From: CALKJU01 sp046349355
GTDB lineage: Bacteria > Pseudomonadota > Alphaproteobacteria > Geminicoccales > Geminicoccaceae
DNA: 64,000 nt
Assembly: GCA_046349355.1 (NCBI GenBank)
Contig: JAXMCM010000025.1
Location: 1 to 64,000 of the forward strand
Reading direction: 5' to 3'
Shown here: piece by piece, positions 8,228 through 16,068 of the stretch
Numbering within the stretch: position 1 is the first letter of the stretch
Layout: every line of letters starts with the position of its first letter
Made by a program: the position numbers and the translations under genes
Notes under the pieces: model-generated
What the model was told of the DNA's origin: nothing
The model's database searches: none
Seen by the model: the letters and a program-made list of their open reading frames with translations, nothing else

Positions 8228-8752
8228 ATGTGGCGTTCCCTGCTGCTGCCCGCGCTGGCGATGCTGGTCATCGTCGCCGCGTCCAACGTGCTGGTGCAGT
8301 ACCCGATCAACGACTGGCTGACCTGGGGGGCCATCACCTACCCGGTGAGCTTCCTCGTCACCGACCTGACCACCCGGCTGCAGGGGCCGGGCCGTGCCCG
8401 TCAGGTGGTGGTGCTGGGCTTCGTGCTGGCGGTGATCCTCTCGGCCTGGCTGGCGACGCCGCGGATAGCGCTCGCCTCCGGCACCGCCTTCCTCGTGGGC
8501 CAACTGCTCGACATCGCGGTCTTCCAGAAGCTCCGCCAGGGCAGCTGGTGGCGCGCCCCGCTGGTCAGCTCGTCGCTGGGCTCGGCGATCGACACCGCCA
8601 TCTTCTTCGGCCTCGCCTTCGCCGGCACCGGCCTGCCCTGGCACACCTGGGCGCTGGGCGACCTCGCCGTGAAGCTGGTGCTGGCGCTGCTGTTCCTGGC
8701 ACCCTTCCGCGCCGTGCTGGCGCTGGCCCTGCCGGTGCCGGCGCGCAGCTGA
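8228..8752 (+). CDS. Queuosine-precursor transporter family protein (VUT/YhhQ)
   Basis: A 174-residue membrane protein with about five hydrophobic segments. VQYPINDWLTWGAITYPVSF, LVTDLTTRLQGP and the later SSLGSAIDTAIFFGLAF are hallmarks of the VUT (DUF165) family, whose E. coli member YhhQ imports preQ0/preQ1 for queuosine tRNA modification. ATG is chosen over a TTG six bases earlier because GGAG lies 9 bases before the ATG. No queuosine genes or preQ1 riboswitch are seen nearby. The following 71 bp hold only a weak 6-bp hairpin. Confidence 0.85.
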   Translation: MWRSLLLPALAMLVIVAASNVLVQYPINDWLTWGAITYPVSFLVTDLTTRLQGPGRARQVVVLGFVLAVILSAWLATPRIALASGTAFLVGQLLDIAVFQKLRQGSWWRAPLVSSSLGSAIDTAIFFGLAFAGTGLPWHTWALGDLAVKLVLALLFLAPFRAVLALALPVPARS

Positions 8753-8823
8753 CGGGCCAACGGGGAGCGCCGCGCCACCCGGAGGGCGGCACGGTCGGCA
8801 GGACCGTCAACGAAGCCTGAACG

Positions 8824-9498
8824 CTAGGGACCCTGGGCCATGGCCCGGGCGATGACCGCCTGCTCATCCCCGCTCATGGCCTCTCGCGGGTCCGGCTGGC
8901 TCGTGTCGCGGGGCTCCCGGCGGCGCGGCGGCGGCCGCTTCGGTGCGGTGAGGTCGACGGGCTCGCCGAGATCGATGTCGGGGCCGTCGGGGTCCGCGGC
9001 CGGCTGCGTCTGGTCGACGACCCAGGCGCGCTCGGCCATCTCCTCGAGCAGGCGGCGGCGCAGGATGCCGCCGATGCGCGCCATCTTGCGCGCGAACAGG
9101 ACGAGGTTGTCGGGCTCGGGGCCCGGCTTCGCCGTCCGCTTGCGGCGGCGGCCGGGCACCACGTCGCCGGTCGCCCGGCGCAGCGCCATCACCACGCCGC
9201 GCGCCAGCTCCATCACCGGGTCGAGGCCGCGGTCGAGGTGCCACATCGCCCACACCGCCGCACCCTGCCACTGGTCCTCGTTGACCGCGCGGTAGAGCAC
9301 CGACCAGCTGTACTGCCACAGCTGCTGCATCGACCCGGCCGACGGCCGGACCATCACCTCGACCATGGCGAGGAAGGCGCACAGCCGCTCGACATGCTCC
9401 GACAGCTTCGCCGCCACGCGCGCGACCGGCCCCGTCGGCGCGAGGCCGGACGGGACGAATCCCGCAGGGGCATGGGCACGGGCGGCGGCAGCGGACAT
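8824..9498 (-). CDS. Hypothetical protein, 224 residues
   Basis: No family is recognised. The N-terminus is Ala/Pro-rich, residues ~30-130 are predicted mainly helical with several tryptophans (LWQYSWSVLY, WQGAAVWAMWHLDRG), followed by a very basic patch GRRRKRTAK, another helix and an acidic/proline-rich disordered tail. No signal peptide or clear membrane segment. The gene stands alone between two plus-strand genes and has a near-consensus promoter placed so close that the message would have almost no leader. The basic middle could contact nucleic acid, but that is only a guess. Confidence 0.65.
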   Translation of the reverse strand: MSAAAARAHAPAGFVPSGLAPTGPVARVAAKLSEHVERLCAFLAMVEVMVRPSAGSMQQLWQYSWSVLYRAVNEDQWQGAAVWAMWHLDRGLDPVMELARGVVMALRRATGDVVPGRRRKRTAKPGPEPDNLVLFARKMARIGGILRRRLLEEMAERAWVVDQTQPAADPDGPDIDLGEPVDLTAPKRPPPRRREPRDTSQPDPREAMSGDEQAVIARAMAQGP

Positions 9499-9808
9499 GG
9501 GTCCGCTTCATAGGCTTTTCTTCGGTATTCTGTCAAGCCTTTCTTCCTATGGGCGTTGACGGTTGATTCTGCGGTCGTGCCGCGGGACCCGGCCGGGACG
9601 ACAGCGATGGCGCCGACGAGCAGGATCGACAGCCGCGGACGGACGCGGCTTCCGCGCTCGCCTCTGAAGCCCGACCGGCCGCGCGGAGGGCGATGCGGTT
9701 CGTGCGCAGCCCCCTGCGCGCCGTGCGCCTCGGAAGACGAGGCGGCATACGCCGGCCTCTGAGCTTTCTCCCCGTCGTCCGTCGATCGCCAGCGCCGGAC
9801 CGCCTGCC
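9499..9808. other. Intergenic region upstream of both the orphan gene and the agmatinase-family gene
   Basis: This 310-bp stretch between divergent genes holds the promoter for the minus-strand orphan gene at its left end. Short open frames exist (a Cys-rich 68-codon one at 9556-9762 and a minus-strand one) but none has a convincing ribosome site or family. No terminator or operator for the agmatinase-like gene could be picked out. Confidence 0.5.
9507..9536 (-). promoter_or_regulatory. Sigma-70-type promoter of the orphan gene at 8824-9498
   Basis: Reading the minus strand: TTGACA (9536-9531), an 18-bp spacer, and TATGAA (9512-9507). The start codon at 9498 begins only 9 bases after the -10 element, so transcription should start almost at the ATG. 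Two direct repeats, GAAGAAAGGC and GAAGAAAAGC, overlap the -35 and the spacer/-10 and could be an operator. Confidence 0.6.
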
Positions 9809-10777
9809 ATGACCGAGCCCCGTTCCTACCTGCCGCTGTCGGGCATGGACCTGCCGCGCTTCGCCGGCATCCCGACCTTCATGCGGCTGCCCTACCTGAC
9901 GCTCGACCAGGCGCAGGACGTGCAGATCGGGCTGATCGGCGTGCCGTGGGACGGCGGCACCACCAACCGGCCGGGGCCGCGCCACGGGCCGCGCCAGCTG
10001 CGCGACCTGTCGACCATGGTCCGCAACATCAACCAGGCGACCGGCATCAACCCGTGGACCACGGCGCGCTGCGCCGACCTCGGCGACGCCCCGGTCAACC
10101 CGGCCGACGTGCAGGACGCGCTGAAGCGCATCACCGGCTTCTACGAGAAGGTGCACGCGCTGGGCATCGTGCCGATGACCGCCGGCGGCGACCATCTCTG
10201 CACCCTGCCGGTGCTGCGCGGCATCGTCGGCAGGCGGGCGCCGGTGGCGATGATCCACTTCGACGCCCACACCGACTTCTACGACACCTATTTCGGCGGC
10301 TTTCGCTACACCCACGGCACCCCCTTCCGCCGCGCCGCCGAGGAGGGGCTGCTCGACACCACCAAGGTCGTGCAGATCGGCATCCGCGGCACGGCCTATG
10401 ACGGCGAGGACGTGCAGTGGGCCCGCGCCAACGGCGTGCGCGTGGTGATGATCGAGGAGCTGATGGACCGCGGCCCCGACGCGGTGATGGCCGAGGCCCG
10501 CGCCATCGTCGGCGACCATCCCTGCTATGTCAGCTTCGACATCGACGGCATCGACCCCAGCCAGGCCCCCGGCACCGGCACCCCCGAGATCGGCGGCTTC
10601 AGCACGCACACCGCCCAGCGGATGGTGCGGCAGCTGCAGGGGCTGAACCTGATCGGGGCGGACCTGGTGGAGGTGAGCCCGCCGTTCGATCCGAGCGGGG
10701 CGACGGCGTGGGTGGGGGTGAATATCATGTTTGAGTTGTTGTGTGTTTTGGCTAAATTGCCGATAGCGCATCGCTAA
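9809..10777 (+). CDS. Agmatinase / guanidino-acid ureohydrolase family protein
   Basis: A 322-residue ureohydrolase that would release urea from agmatine or a related guanidino compound such as guanidinobutyrate. The binuclear manganese ligands are intact: GGDH (His129), DAHTD (about 152-156) and SFDIDGIDP (about 245-253). The ESP-like EVSPPFD block is also present. Substrate cannot be fixed between agmatine and guanidinobutyrate/propionate. The last ~18 codons (from about 10721) switch abruptly to AT-rich codons (ttt, ttg, tgt, gtt, aaa, ata) although the sequence NIMFELLCVLA still fits the family, marking a composition boundary inside the gene. Confidence 0.9.
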   Translation: MTEPRSYLPLSGMDLPRFAGIPTFMRLPYLTLDQAQDVQIGLIGVPWDGGTTNRPGPRHGPRQLRDLSTMVRNINQATGINPWTTARCADLGDAPVNPADVQDALKRITGFYEKVHALGIVPMTAGGDHLCTLPVLRGIVGRRAPVAMIHFDAHTDFYDTYFGGFRYTHGTPFRRAAEEGLLDTTKVVQIGIRGTAYDGEDVQWARANGVRVVMIEELMDRGPDAVMAEARAIVGDHPCYVSFDIDGIDPSQAPGTGTPEIGGFSTHTAQRMVRQLQGLNLIGADLVEVSPPFDPSGATAWVGVNIMFELLCVLAKLPIAHR

Positions 10778-11846
10778 TTTCTAATCATCATTCAAATAAC
10801 GCACCGTACGACCCCAGCCGAAATGCCTAGAGACCGTATGAAGCTGGCTGCATGAGGCCGGAAGGATGATGGCCAACATATTTTTCTTAGTCAGGACACT
10901 CTCGGTCAGCATCGTTGGAGGCTCATTTGTACTATGCTGATATTGCGGAGGGTTCACGATTAGAGCAGATTGCCGCTCGAATTTGCTTGATCCAATACGC
11001 GATATTGCCGTGGCCACTGCCGCCGCTGATCATTATTGTAAATAATCAGCAGACCTTTTGCCTGGCAATTAGGCCAAGAGGCTTTGTTGGATGGCACGGT
11101 CGTTCATTTCCACAAACACGTGACGCCGTTCCGGAATACCTTTGGGATCTATTCCAAATCCTTTCTCGACTTTAGGCCGGGCGACAGTCAACTTTCGTTA
11201 GTCTTATCAATAAGTCTTTATCAGATGCAAGATGCACACGCGTTTTCAAAAGGCGTTGCGCAGATAGTCTATTGTTTCTCAGCGTGTCTTTCGAAACGAG
11301 CTAATGATCACATGAAGTTGCAAAATGCGCAATATGTCAATTATATTTCCAATACTTCTGCTTGAAGCTGCTGCATTGATTGGGTCGATAACAAAATGCG
11401 TTCTCAAATATTCGCAGAAGTTGAGCCTTGACAATGGAATTCTTCTCTGCGAGATTTCATCATCGCCTATTTGATTCCACTTTCTGGTCATCAAGGCGGA
11501 CTATGTTGATTATCGAGACTATCGATTCCAAAGGCCATCGGCAAATCAACTTCAGCCTTCCTACTTGACGAGGCCTTTGTAAAGGATTTTTGCCGGATAC
11601 CACAGATAAGTTTGCGCGCGAGACATTGGCCGAATAACTACTTAATTGCCGACAAAAATATTCGAACCGATAAGCCCAAGAATGATTAGAATTATTTTGA
11701 TGCGATCAAACGATGACGAAAAATGCGCGACCTCCGACTGCAACATGACTTTTTGATTGGTGGCGTCCCGCAGGCCCGTTTGGCTTCCGCCTGCACGCCT
11801 TGCATCGCATCATCCGCGCCGGCCTGCGGCGCGACGGGAGGACCCC
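10720..11846. other. AT-rich island without recognisable genes
   Basis: From inside the 3' end of the agmatinase-family gene to about 11750 the DNA becomes markedly AT-richer than everything else here. Open frames of 70-93 codons occur on both strands (for example 10915-11175, 11084-11365 and 11279-11494), but none has a credible ribosome site, codon pattern or family. The GC-rich character returns at about 11760, where a copy of an RTX-gene leader begins. I see no intact transposase, terminal inverted repeats or tRNA; it reads like decayed foreign DNA. Confidence 0.6.
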
Positions 11847-11863
11847 ATGGCGACCATCGACGG
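11738..11863 (+). repeat. Direct repeat, copy 1 (RTX-gene leader)
   Basis: Matches 12608-12732. The right part (11787-11863) is nearly identical to 12655-12732 with one single-base indel, including the ribosome site GACGGGAGG and the first codons ATGGCGACCATCGACGG; the left part is more diverged. The copies are about 870 bp apart in the same orientation and bracket the DHFR-like gene. Confidence 0.85.
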
Positions 11864-11882
11864 CTCCACCGGCAACGACACC
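11847..11882 (+). pseudogene. 5' fragment of an RTX-repeat protein gene
   Basis: The duplicated leader is followed by ATG and 12 codons, MATIDGSTGNDT, which resemble the start of the intact RTX gene at 12716. After that the frame runs into unrelated, arginine/proline-rich text that is antisense to the neighbouring DHFR-like gene, so the copy is broken. Confidence 0.6.
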
Positions 11883-11996
11883 GGACTGGAACCGCCATGT
11901 AGACGAGCGAGGCCTTCAGCGCCACGCCGTTTCCGGAGCAGGCTGACTCAGGCTAACCCCGGTGCGCACCTTGGCCCGCGCGTTTCGTTCGCTCGA

Positions 11997-12527
11997 TCAG
12001 GCCGGCACGTAGGTCAACCTGATCACCCCCTCCCCGATCCGCTCGCTCTCCACCAGCCGGAGCGGCGGCCGGGGGCCGGTGAAGTAGGGCTTGCCGCGGC
12101 CGAGCACGACGGGGTGGAGGTAGAGGCGGTAGGCGTCGATGAGGCCGAGGTCGGTCAGGCTGCGCGCCAGCTCGGGGCCGCCGACCTCGATCTCGCCGTC
12201 GACGCTGGCCTTGAGCCCGCGCACCGCCGCCGCGAGGTCGCCGCCGACAAGGGTGGCGTTGGGGCCGACCGCCGTCAGGGAGCGCGAGACCACCCACTTG
12301 CGCTGGTTGCGCCACGCCGCCGCGAAGTCGCGCTCCGCTGCCTCCCATTCGGGATGGTCCGCGTCCCAGTAGGCCATGATCTCGTAGAGCCGGCGGCCGT
12401 AGAGGCTGCCCGCCTGCTCGCGCGCCTGCTCGATGAAGTGGCGGAACAGCGTCGGGTCCGGCGCGAAGGCCGTGTGGTCGACATAGCCGTCGAGCGAGAC
12501 GTTCATGCCGAAGACGAGCGTCGCCAT
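11997..12527 (-). CDS. Dihydrofolate-reductase-like (RibD C-terminal) family protein
   Basis: A 176-residue protein of the RibD C-terminal/DHFR-like fold seen in many small bacterial NADPH-linked reductases. Landmarks are ATLVFGMNVSLDGYVD at the N-terminus, RRLYEIMAYW, a KWVVSRSL strand and the C-terminal IDAYRLYLHPVVLGRGKPYF. The start is set by GGAGGAA seven bases upstream. Substrate unknown; the family is not proof of folate or riboflavin reduction. It lies antiparallel between two copies of an RTX-gene leader, suggesting arrival by the same rearrangement. Confidence 0.85.
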   Translation of the reverse strand: MATLVFGMNVSLDGYVDHTAFAPDPTLFRHFIEQAREQAGSLYGRRLYEIMAYWDADHPEWEAAERDFAAAWRNQRKWVVSRSLTAVGPNATLVGGDLAAAVRGLKASVDGEIEVGGPELARSLTDLGLIDAYRLYLHPVVLGRGKPYFTGPRPPLRLVESERIGEGVIRLTYVPA

Positions 12528-12607
12528 GCTGCGGTTCCTCCGACGCTGCCGGCATCGAGCGATCCGGCGCATCCGCGCAGCGTAGCCGCTTCCGGCACGA
12601 CATGCCG

Positions 12608-12732
12608 CTGCAACATGGACGCCGATCATGGGTCGCGTGACGCAGGCCCGGGGACCGCCTGCACGCCTTGCATCGCATCATCCGCGCCCGGCCTGCGGCG
12701 CGACGGGAGGACCCCATGGCGACCATCGACGG
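12608..12732 (+). repeat. Direct repeat, copy 2 (leader of the intact RTX gene)
   Basis: Partner of 11738-11863. It covers the 5' untranslated region, ribosome site GGGAGG and first codons of the intact RTX gene. Confidence 0.85.
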
Positions 12733-13660
12733 GACCAGCGACAGCGACACCCGGACCGGCACCGCCGGCAGCGACCTGATCCGGCTGTACAACAGCGACG
12801 ACACGGCCTTCGCCGGCAACGGGGCGGATAGCGTCTTCGGCGGAAACGGCAACGACGTGCTCGACGGAGGCAACGGCAACGACACGGTCAACGGCGACTT
12901 CGGCGACGACCTGCTCTTCGGCAATGACGGCAACGACCGGGTCTTCGGCGGCGGGTCGGATTCGACCGGCGGCGGCAGCGACCAGGTGTTCGGCGGCTGC
13001 GGCAACGACACCGTCTTCGGCTGGGGCGACAACGACACCATCTGGGGCGGCGGCGGCAACGACACCCTGCGCGGCGGCAACGGCGTGGACGAGGTCCGCG
13101 GCGACAGCGGCAACGACGACATCAACGGCTGGTACGGGCCGGACCTGCTCTATGGCGGCAACGGCAACGACCGCATCGCGGCGGGGCCGACGGCCCCCGG
13201 CGTGCCGGAGCTCGACCAGCTCTACGGCGGCAATGGCGGCGACACGCTCACCGGCCACCTCGGCGGCGGCTCGTCCGTGCTCGACGGCGGGGCGGGCAAC
13301 GATGTGCTGATCGGCGGGACCGGCGGCGGGACCTACATGTTCGGCGGCGGCGGGGGCGACACGTTCCGCAACGGCAACGGCGAGGACTATCTCGTCCTGC
13401 GCGGCGACGGCGGGGCGACCAACACGCTCTACGGATTTCGCAAGGGGCAGGACGCGATCGAGGTCGACCAGGTCCGCTACGACGGCGACGACCGGCCGGA
13501 GGAGCTGGGCCTCGACGCCCCGGGCATCCGCCTGCAGGCGGTCGACGGCGATACGAAGATCACCTTCACCTACAAGGGCGTCGTCCAGACGGTGCTGCGC
13601 ATCGACGGCTACCTGCCGGCGCAGCTGGACGACACGGACTTCGTGTTCCTCGCGGCGTGA
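12716..13660 (+). CDS. RTX-type calcium-binding repeat protein
   Basis: A 314-residue, strongly acidic, glycine/aspartate-rich protein. Residues ~10-215 carry many hemolysin-type nonapeptide repeats (GGNGNDVLDG, GNGNDTVNG, GGGGNDTLRG and others) that fold into a calcium-loaded beta-roll. A non-repeat C-terminal part (~residues 235-314) contains TNTLYGFRKGQDAIEVDQV and ends DTDFVFLAA, like the C-terminal secretion signals of type I exported proteins. No signal peptide. No type I secretion ABC/HlyD genes are in the window, so export would rely on a system elsewhere. GGGAGG ribosome site precedes the ATG. Confidence 0.85.
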   Translation: MATIDGTSDSDTRTGTAGSDLIRLYNSDDTAFAGNGADSVFGGNGNDVLDGGNGNDTVNGDFGDDLLFGNDGNDRVFGGGSDSTGGGSDQVFGGCGNDTVFGWGDNDTIWGGGGNDTLRGGNGVDEVRGDSGNDDINGWYGPDLLYGGNGNDRIAAGPTAPGVPELDQLYGGNGGDTLTGHLGGGSSVLDGGAGNDVLIGGTGGGTYMFGGGGGDTFRNGNGEDYLVLRGDGGATNTLYGFRKGQDAIEVDQVRYDGDDRPEELGLDAPGIRLQAVDGDTKITFTYKGVVQTVLRIDGYLPAQLDDTDFVFLAA

Positions 13661-13673
13661 GGACGCTCCCGGG

Positions 13674-13709
13674 CCGGGGGCGGCGGCTGAGCCGAACCGC
13701 CGCTCCCGG
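13674..13709. terminator. Hairpin between convergent genes
   Basis: A 13-bp stem (13674-13686 with 13697-13709, one G-U pair) and 10-nt loop sit just after the RTX gene stop and before the 3' end of the opposing gene. There is no T-run, so termination is inferred from position and strength. Confidence 0.5.
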
Positions 13710-13730
13710 CCGCGGGAAGGCCCCGGCCCG

Positions 13731-14168
13731 TCAGCGGCGCTGCAGCGCGCAGCGGAACGGGCCGGCCTCGACCACCGTGCCGGCGGCGACCGCGGGGAAC
13801 CCCGAGGGGAAGGGGTCGGCCTGGTCGCGGGGGCCGGCGGTGGTGTCGAAGTTGAGGTCGCCGACGAGGTCGTTGACGGCGCGGCGCAGGGTCAGGCTGC
13901 CGACGGTGCGGTTCCTGACCTCGACCTCGAGGACGTCGCCGCGGCGGAAGCTGCCGCCCGGCCGGGCCTCGACCTCGACGGTGAACTTGCGGCGGTTGCC
14001 GTCGACCTCGTAGCGCGCGGTCATGCTGGCATCCTGGCCGGCGAGCGCGCTGCGGCACTCGAGGCGGGTGCGCGCCGCCTCGGCGTCGGACGGCAGGGCC
14101 AGCCCGGTGCCGCCAACGAGGGCGGCGACGGCGAGGATCGTACGGACGGAAAGGACACGCTGGGTCAC
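13731..14168 (-). CDS. Hypothetical secreted protein
   Basis: A 145-residue protein starting at GTG (GGGAG nine bases upstream) with a signal peptide of about 30 residues ending near SDAEAA. The mature part contains two cysteines (LECRSAL near the start, PFRCALQ near the end) likely joined by a disulfide, and alternating-strand text such as KFTVEVEARPGG and DVLEVEVRNRTVG. No family is recognised; a small periplasmic or surface beta protein is likely. It is convergent with the RTX gene. Confidence 0.7.
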   Translation of the reverse strand: MTQRVLSVRTILAVAALVGGTGLALPSDAEAARTRLECRSALAGQDASMTARYEVDGNRRKFTVEVEARPGGSFRRGDVLEVEVRNRTVGSLTLRRAVNDLVGDLNFDTTAGPRDQADPFPSGFPAVAAGTVVEAGPFRCALQRR

Positions 14169-14317
14169 GCAGGTTGCTCCCGAGGCTTGGTTACGCCCCG
14201 TGTCCAGCAACGCCCGTGCCAGCGCCCTGGCTGCGCTAGTTTTCCTCTATGGATCAGACACTTAGATGAACACCGCGGCACCGGCCGGGGGCCCGGCGGC
14301 GGGGGCTGTCACCCGGA

Positions 14318-14339
14318 GCGGGTGATATCCCCCACCCGC
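14318..14339 (-). terminator. Possible terminator after the cytochrome c gene
   Basis: Inverted repeat GCGGGTG / CACCCGC with an 8-nt loop, 14 bp downstream of the cytochrome stop codon. A second 7-bp inverted repeat overlaps the stop itself. No U-tract, so weak support. Confidence 0.35.
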
Positions 14340-14352
14340 GGCCGGGGCCGGC

Positions 14353-15888
14353 TCAGCCGCGGCCCGGGGCGACGATGTCGGCGACCTGGCCCATGAAGTT
14401 GGCGAGCCGCGCGCCCTTCTCGGCATAGCTGCCGCCGCCGGCGTCGACCACCGGGCAGTAGCCGGCGAGGAAGGCGCCCATCAGGTCGGACGTGCCGACT
14501 CCGGGATTGGCCGCCTGGTAGCCGGCGACGATGGCGGCGAGCCCGGCCCGGTCGAGGTCGGCCCCGTCGAGCTGGCGCAGGGCGGCGACGCTGGCCGCGT
14601 CGAGCTGGTGGCGGGCGATCTTCGGGCAGAAGAACACCGCCGTGGGTGCCGAGCCCGCGGCCGGCTCGCCGGCGTCTTTGCGCAGGGCTCCCACCAGCCA
14701 CGGCGTGGCGTTGGGCTGGGCACCGTTGCCCCAGGCGGTGCGGACGTAGTTGGTCACGGCCGAGATCGCGGCGTCGTCGAGCACGGTGGCGAAGGACGGC
14801 ATCGAGGACCAGCTGTCGCGCGCCGGAAAGCCCTCGAGCACGGCCGAGACGACATTGTCGGGAGCGCGCGCGGCGACGGCGCTGTTGCCGGCCAGCGCCG
14901 GGGCGATCTTCTCGACACCCTGGCCGTCGGCCTTGTGGCAGCTCAGGCAGTGCTGCTCGAACAGCGCCCCGCCGGCGGCGAGGATGGCCGGTGCGATGGC
15001 CGCCCGGGCCGGGGCCGCCGGCGGATCCTGCGGCGGGCGGGCGTCCTTGAGGTAGACCGCCATCGCCCGGATGTCGGCGTCGGTCAGCCCGGACAGGCTG
15101 TCGTGGATCACCTCGGCCATCGGCCCGACCGCGGCGACGTTGCGGTCGTTGGTGCCGGTGCGCAGGAAGGTGGCGAGCTCGTCGACCGACCAGCCGGCGA
15201 TGCCGGACATCGGGTCGTCGGCGATGTCGGGGGCGTACCAGGTGTCGATGGCGGCCCCGGTCAGCGCCCGGCCGGGCTCGGTGGCGCCGGCGAGGTTGCG
15301 CGGGGTGTGGCAGTCGGCGCAGTGGCCCAGCGCCTCGACCAGGTAGGCGCCACGGTTCCAGGTGGCGTCGCGCTGCGGATCGGGCTCGAACCGGCCGGGG
15401 CGGAAGAACAGGCCGTCCCAGACGGCCAGGCCCTCGCGGATGTCGAACGGGAAGCCGAGGCCGTTCTGGCGGGCCGGGCTGCGCACCGGTGCCAGGCTCT
15501 GCATGTAGGCCCACAGGTCGGCGACGTCGGCGTCGGTGATCTTCGTGTAGGAGTCGTAGGGCATCGCCGGGTAGAGGTAGGTCCCGCCGCGGCCGCGGCC
15601 CTCGCGCAGGGCCCGGGCGAAGTCGGCCTCCGTCCACGCGCCGAGGCCGGTCTCGCGGTCCGGCGTGATGTTGACCGAGTAGATCGTGCCGAACGGGGTG
15701 TTCAGGGCGAGCCCGCCGGCGAAGGCCTGGCCGCCCTCGGCGGTGTGGCAGGCCTGGCAGTCGGCGGCCTTGGCGAGGTAGGCGCCGCGCGCCACCGCCG
15801 CCTCGTCGGCCGCGGCCGCTCCCGCCGCCAGCAGGGCGGCCACCGCCACGCTGCCCGATGCCACCGACCTCGAACGTCCTGCGCGCAT
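14353..15888 (-). CDS. Triheme cytochrome c, dehydrogenase cytochrome-subunit type
   Basis: A 511-residue exported cytochrome with a signal peptide ending near AAAAD. Three CxxCH heme sites are present at about 44-48 (CQACH), 190-194 (CADCH) and 314-318 (CLSCH), the layout of the membrane-anchored cytochrome subunit of alcohol, aldehyde or gluconate dehydrogenases. Beyond the third cytochrome domain there is an extra ~100-residue segment with two cysteines (VFFCPKIA and LAGYCPVV) and no further heme motif; this tail is unusual. No catalytic dehydrogenase subunit is adjacent, so the electron donor is unknown. Confidence 0.88.
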   Translation of the reverse strand: MRAGRSRSVASGSVAVAALLAAGAAAADEAAVARGAYLAKAADCQACHTAEGGQAFAGGLALNTPFGTIYSVNITPDRETGLGAWTEADFARALREGRGRGGTYLYPAMPYDSYTKITDADVADLWAYMQSLAPVRSPARQNGLGFPFDIREGLAVWDGLFFRPGRFEPDPQRDATWNRGAYLVEALGHCADCHTPRNLAGATEPGRALTGAAIDTWYAPDIADDPMSGIAGWSVDELATFLRTGTNDRNVAAVGPMAEVIHDSLSGLTDADIRAMAVYLKDARPPQDPPAAPARAAIAPAILAAGGALFEQHCLSCHKADGQGVEKIAPALAGNSAVAARAPDNVVSAVLEGFPARDSWSSMPSFATVLDDAAISAVTNYVRTAWGNGAQPNATPWLVGALRKDAGEPAAGSAPTAVFFCPKIARHQLDAASVAALRQLDGADLDRAGLAAIVAGYQAANPGVGTSDLMGAFLAGYCPVVDAGGGSYAEKGARLANFMGQVADIVAPGRG

Positions 15889-16068
15889 GGTCCTGCCTCC
15901 ACCTGATCCCTCGAGATTATTCCAGTTCCACGCCGCGGTGTAGCGCCCTCCTTATCCATTGCCGCCATCGACCCAGGCCCGGCGAGAAATCCGTTGCGCT
16001 GGGCGGGCCCGGCATTGAATTTGCTTCGTCAGGGTCCAGGCATCGGCGCTTTTCCTCGCCAGGAAGGG

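Noticed and set aside
9556..9762. A 68-codon TTG frame with a Cys-rich CGSCAAPCAPC segment
   Set aside because: No ribosome site, no family, Arg/Pro-rich composition like random GC-rich text.
11884..11925. Minus-strand GTG frame whose first residues (ALKASLVYMA) resemble the start of small DUF6506-type proteins
   Set aside because: Only about ten residues before the RTX-leader junction; too short to call a gene remnant.
11757..12779. A 340-codon plus-strand frame beginning with the RTX-like MATIDGSTGND text
   Set aside because: Only the first ~12 codons are RTX-like; the remainder is the antisense of the DHFR-like gene. Kept as a 5' pseudogene fragment instead.
14226..14256. TGATCC on the minus strand upstream of the small secreted protein gene
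   Set aside because: Eighteen bases downstream there is AGCCAG, not TAAGA, so it does not match the ECF promoter seen elsewhere.
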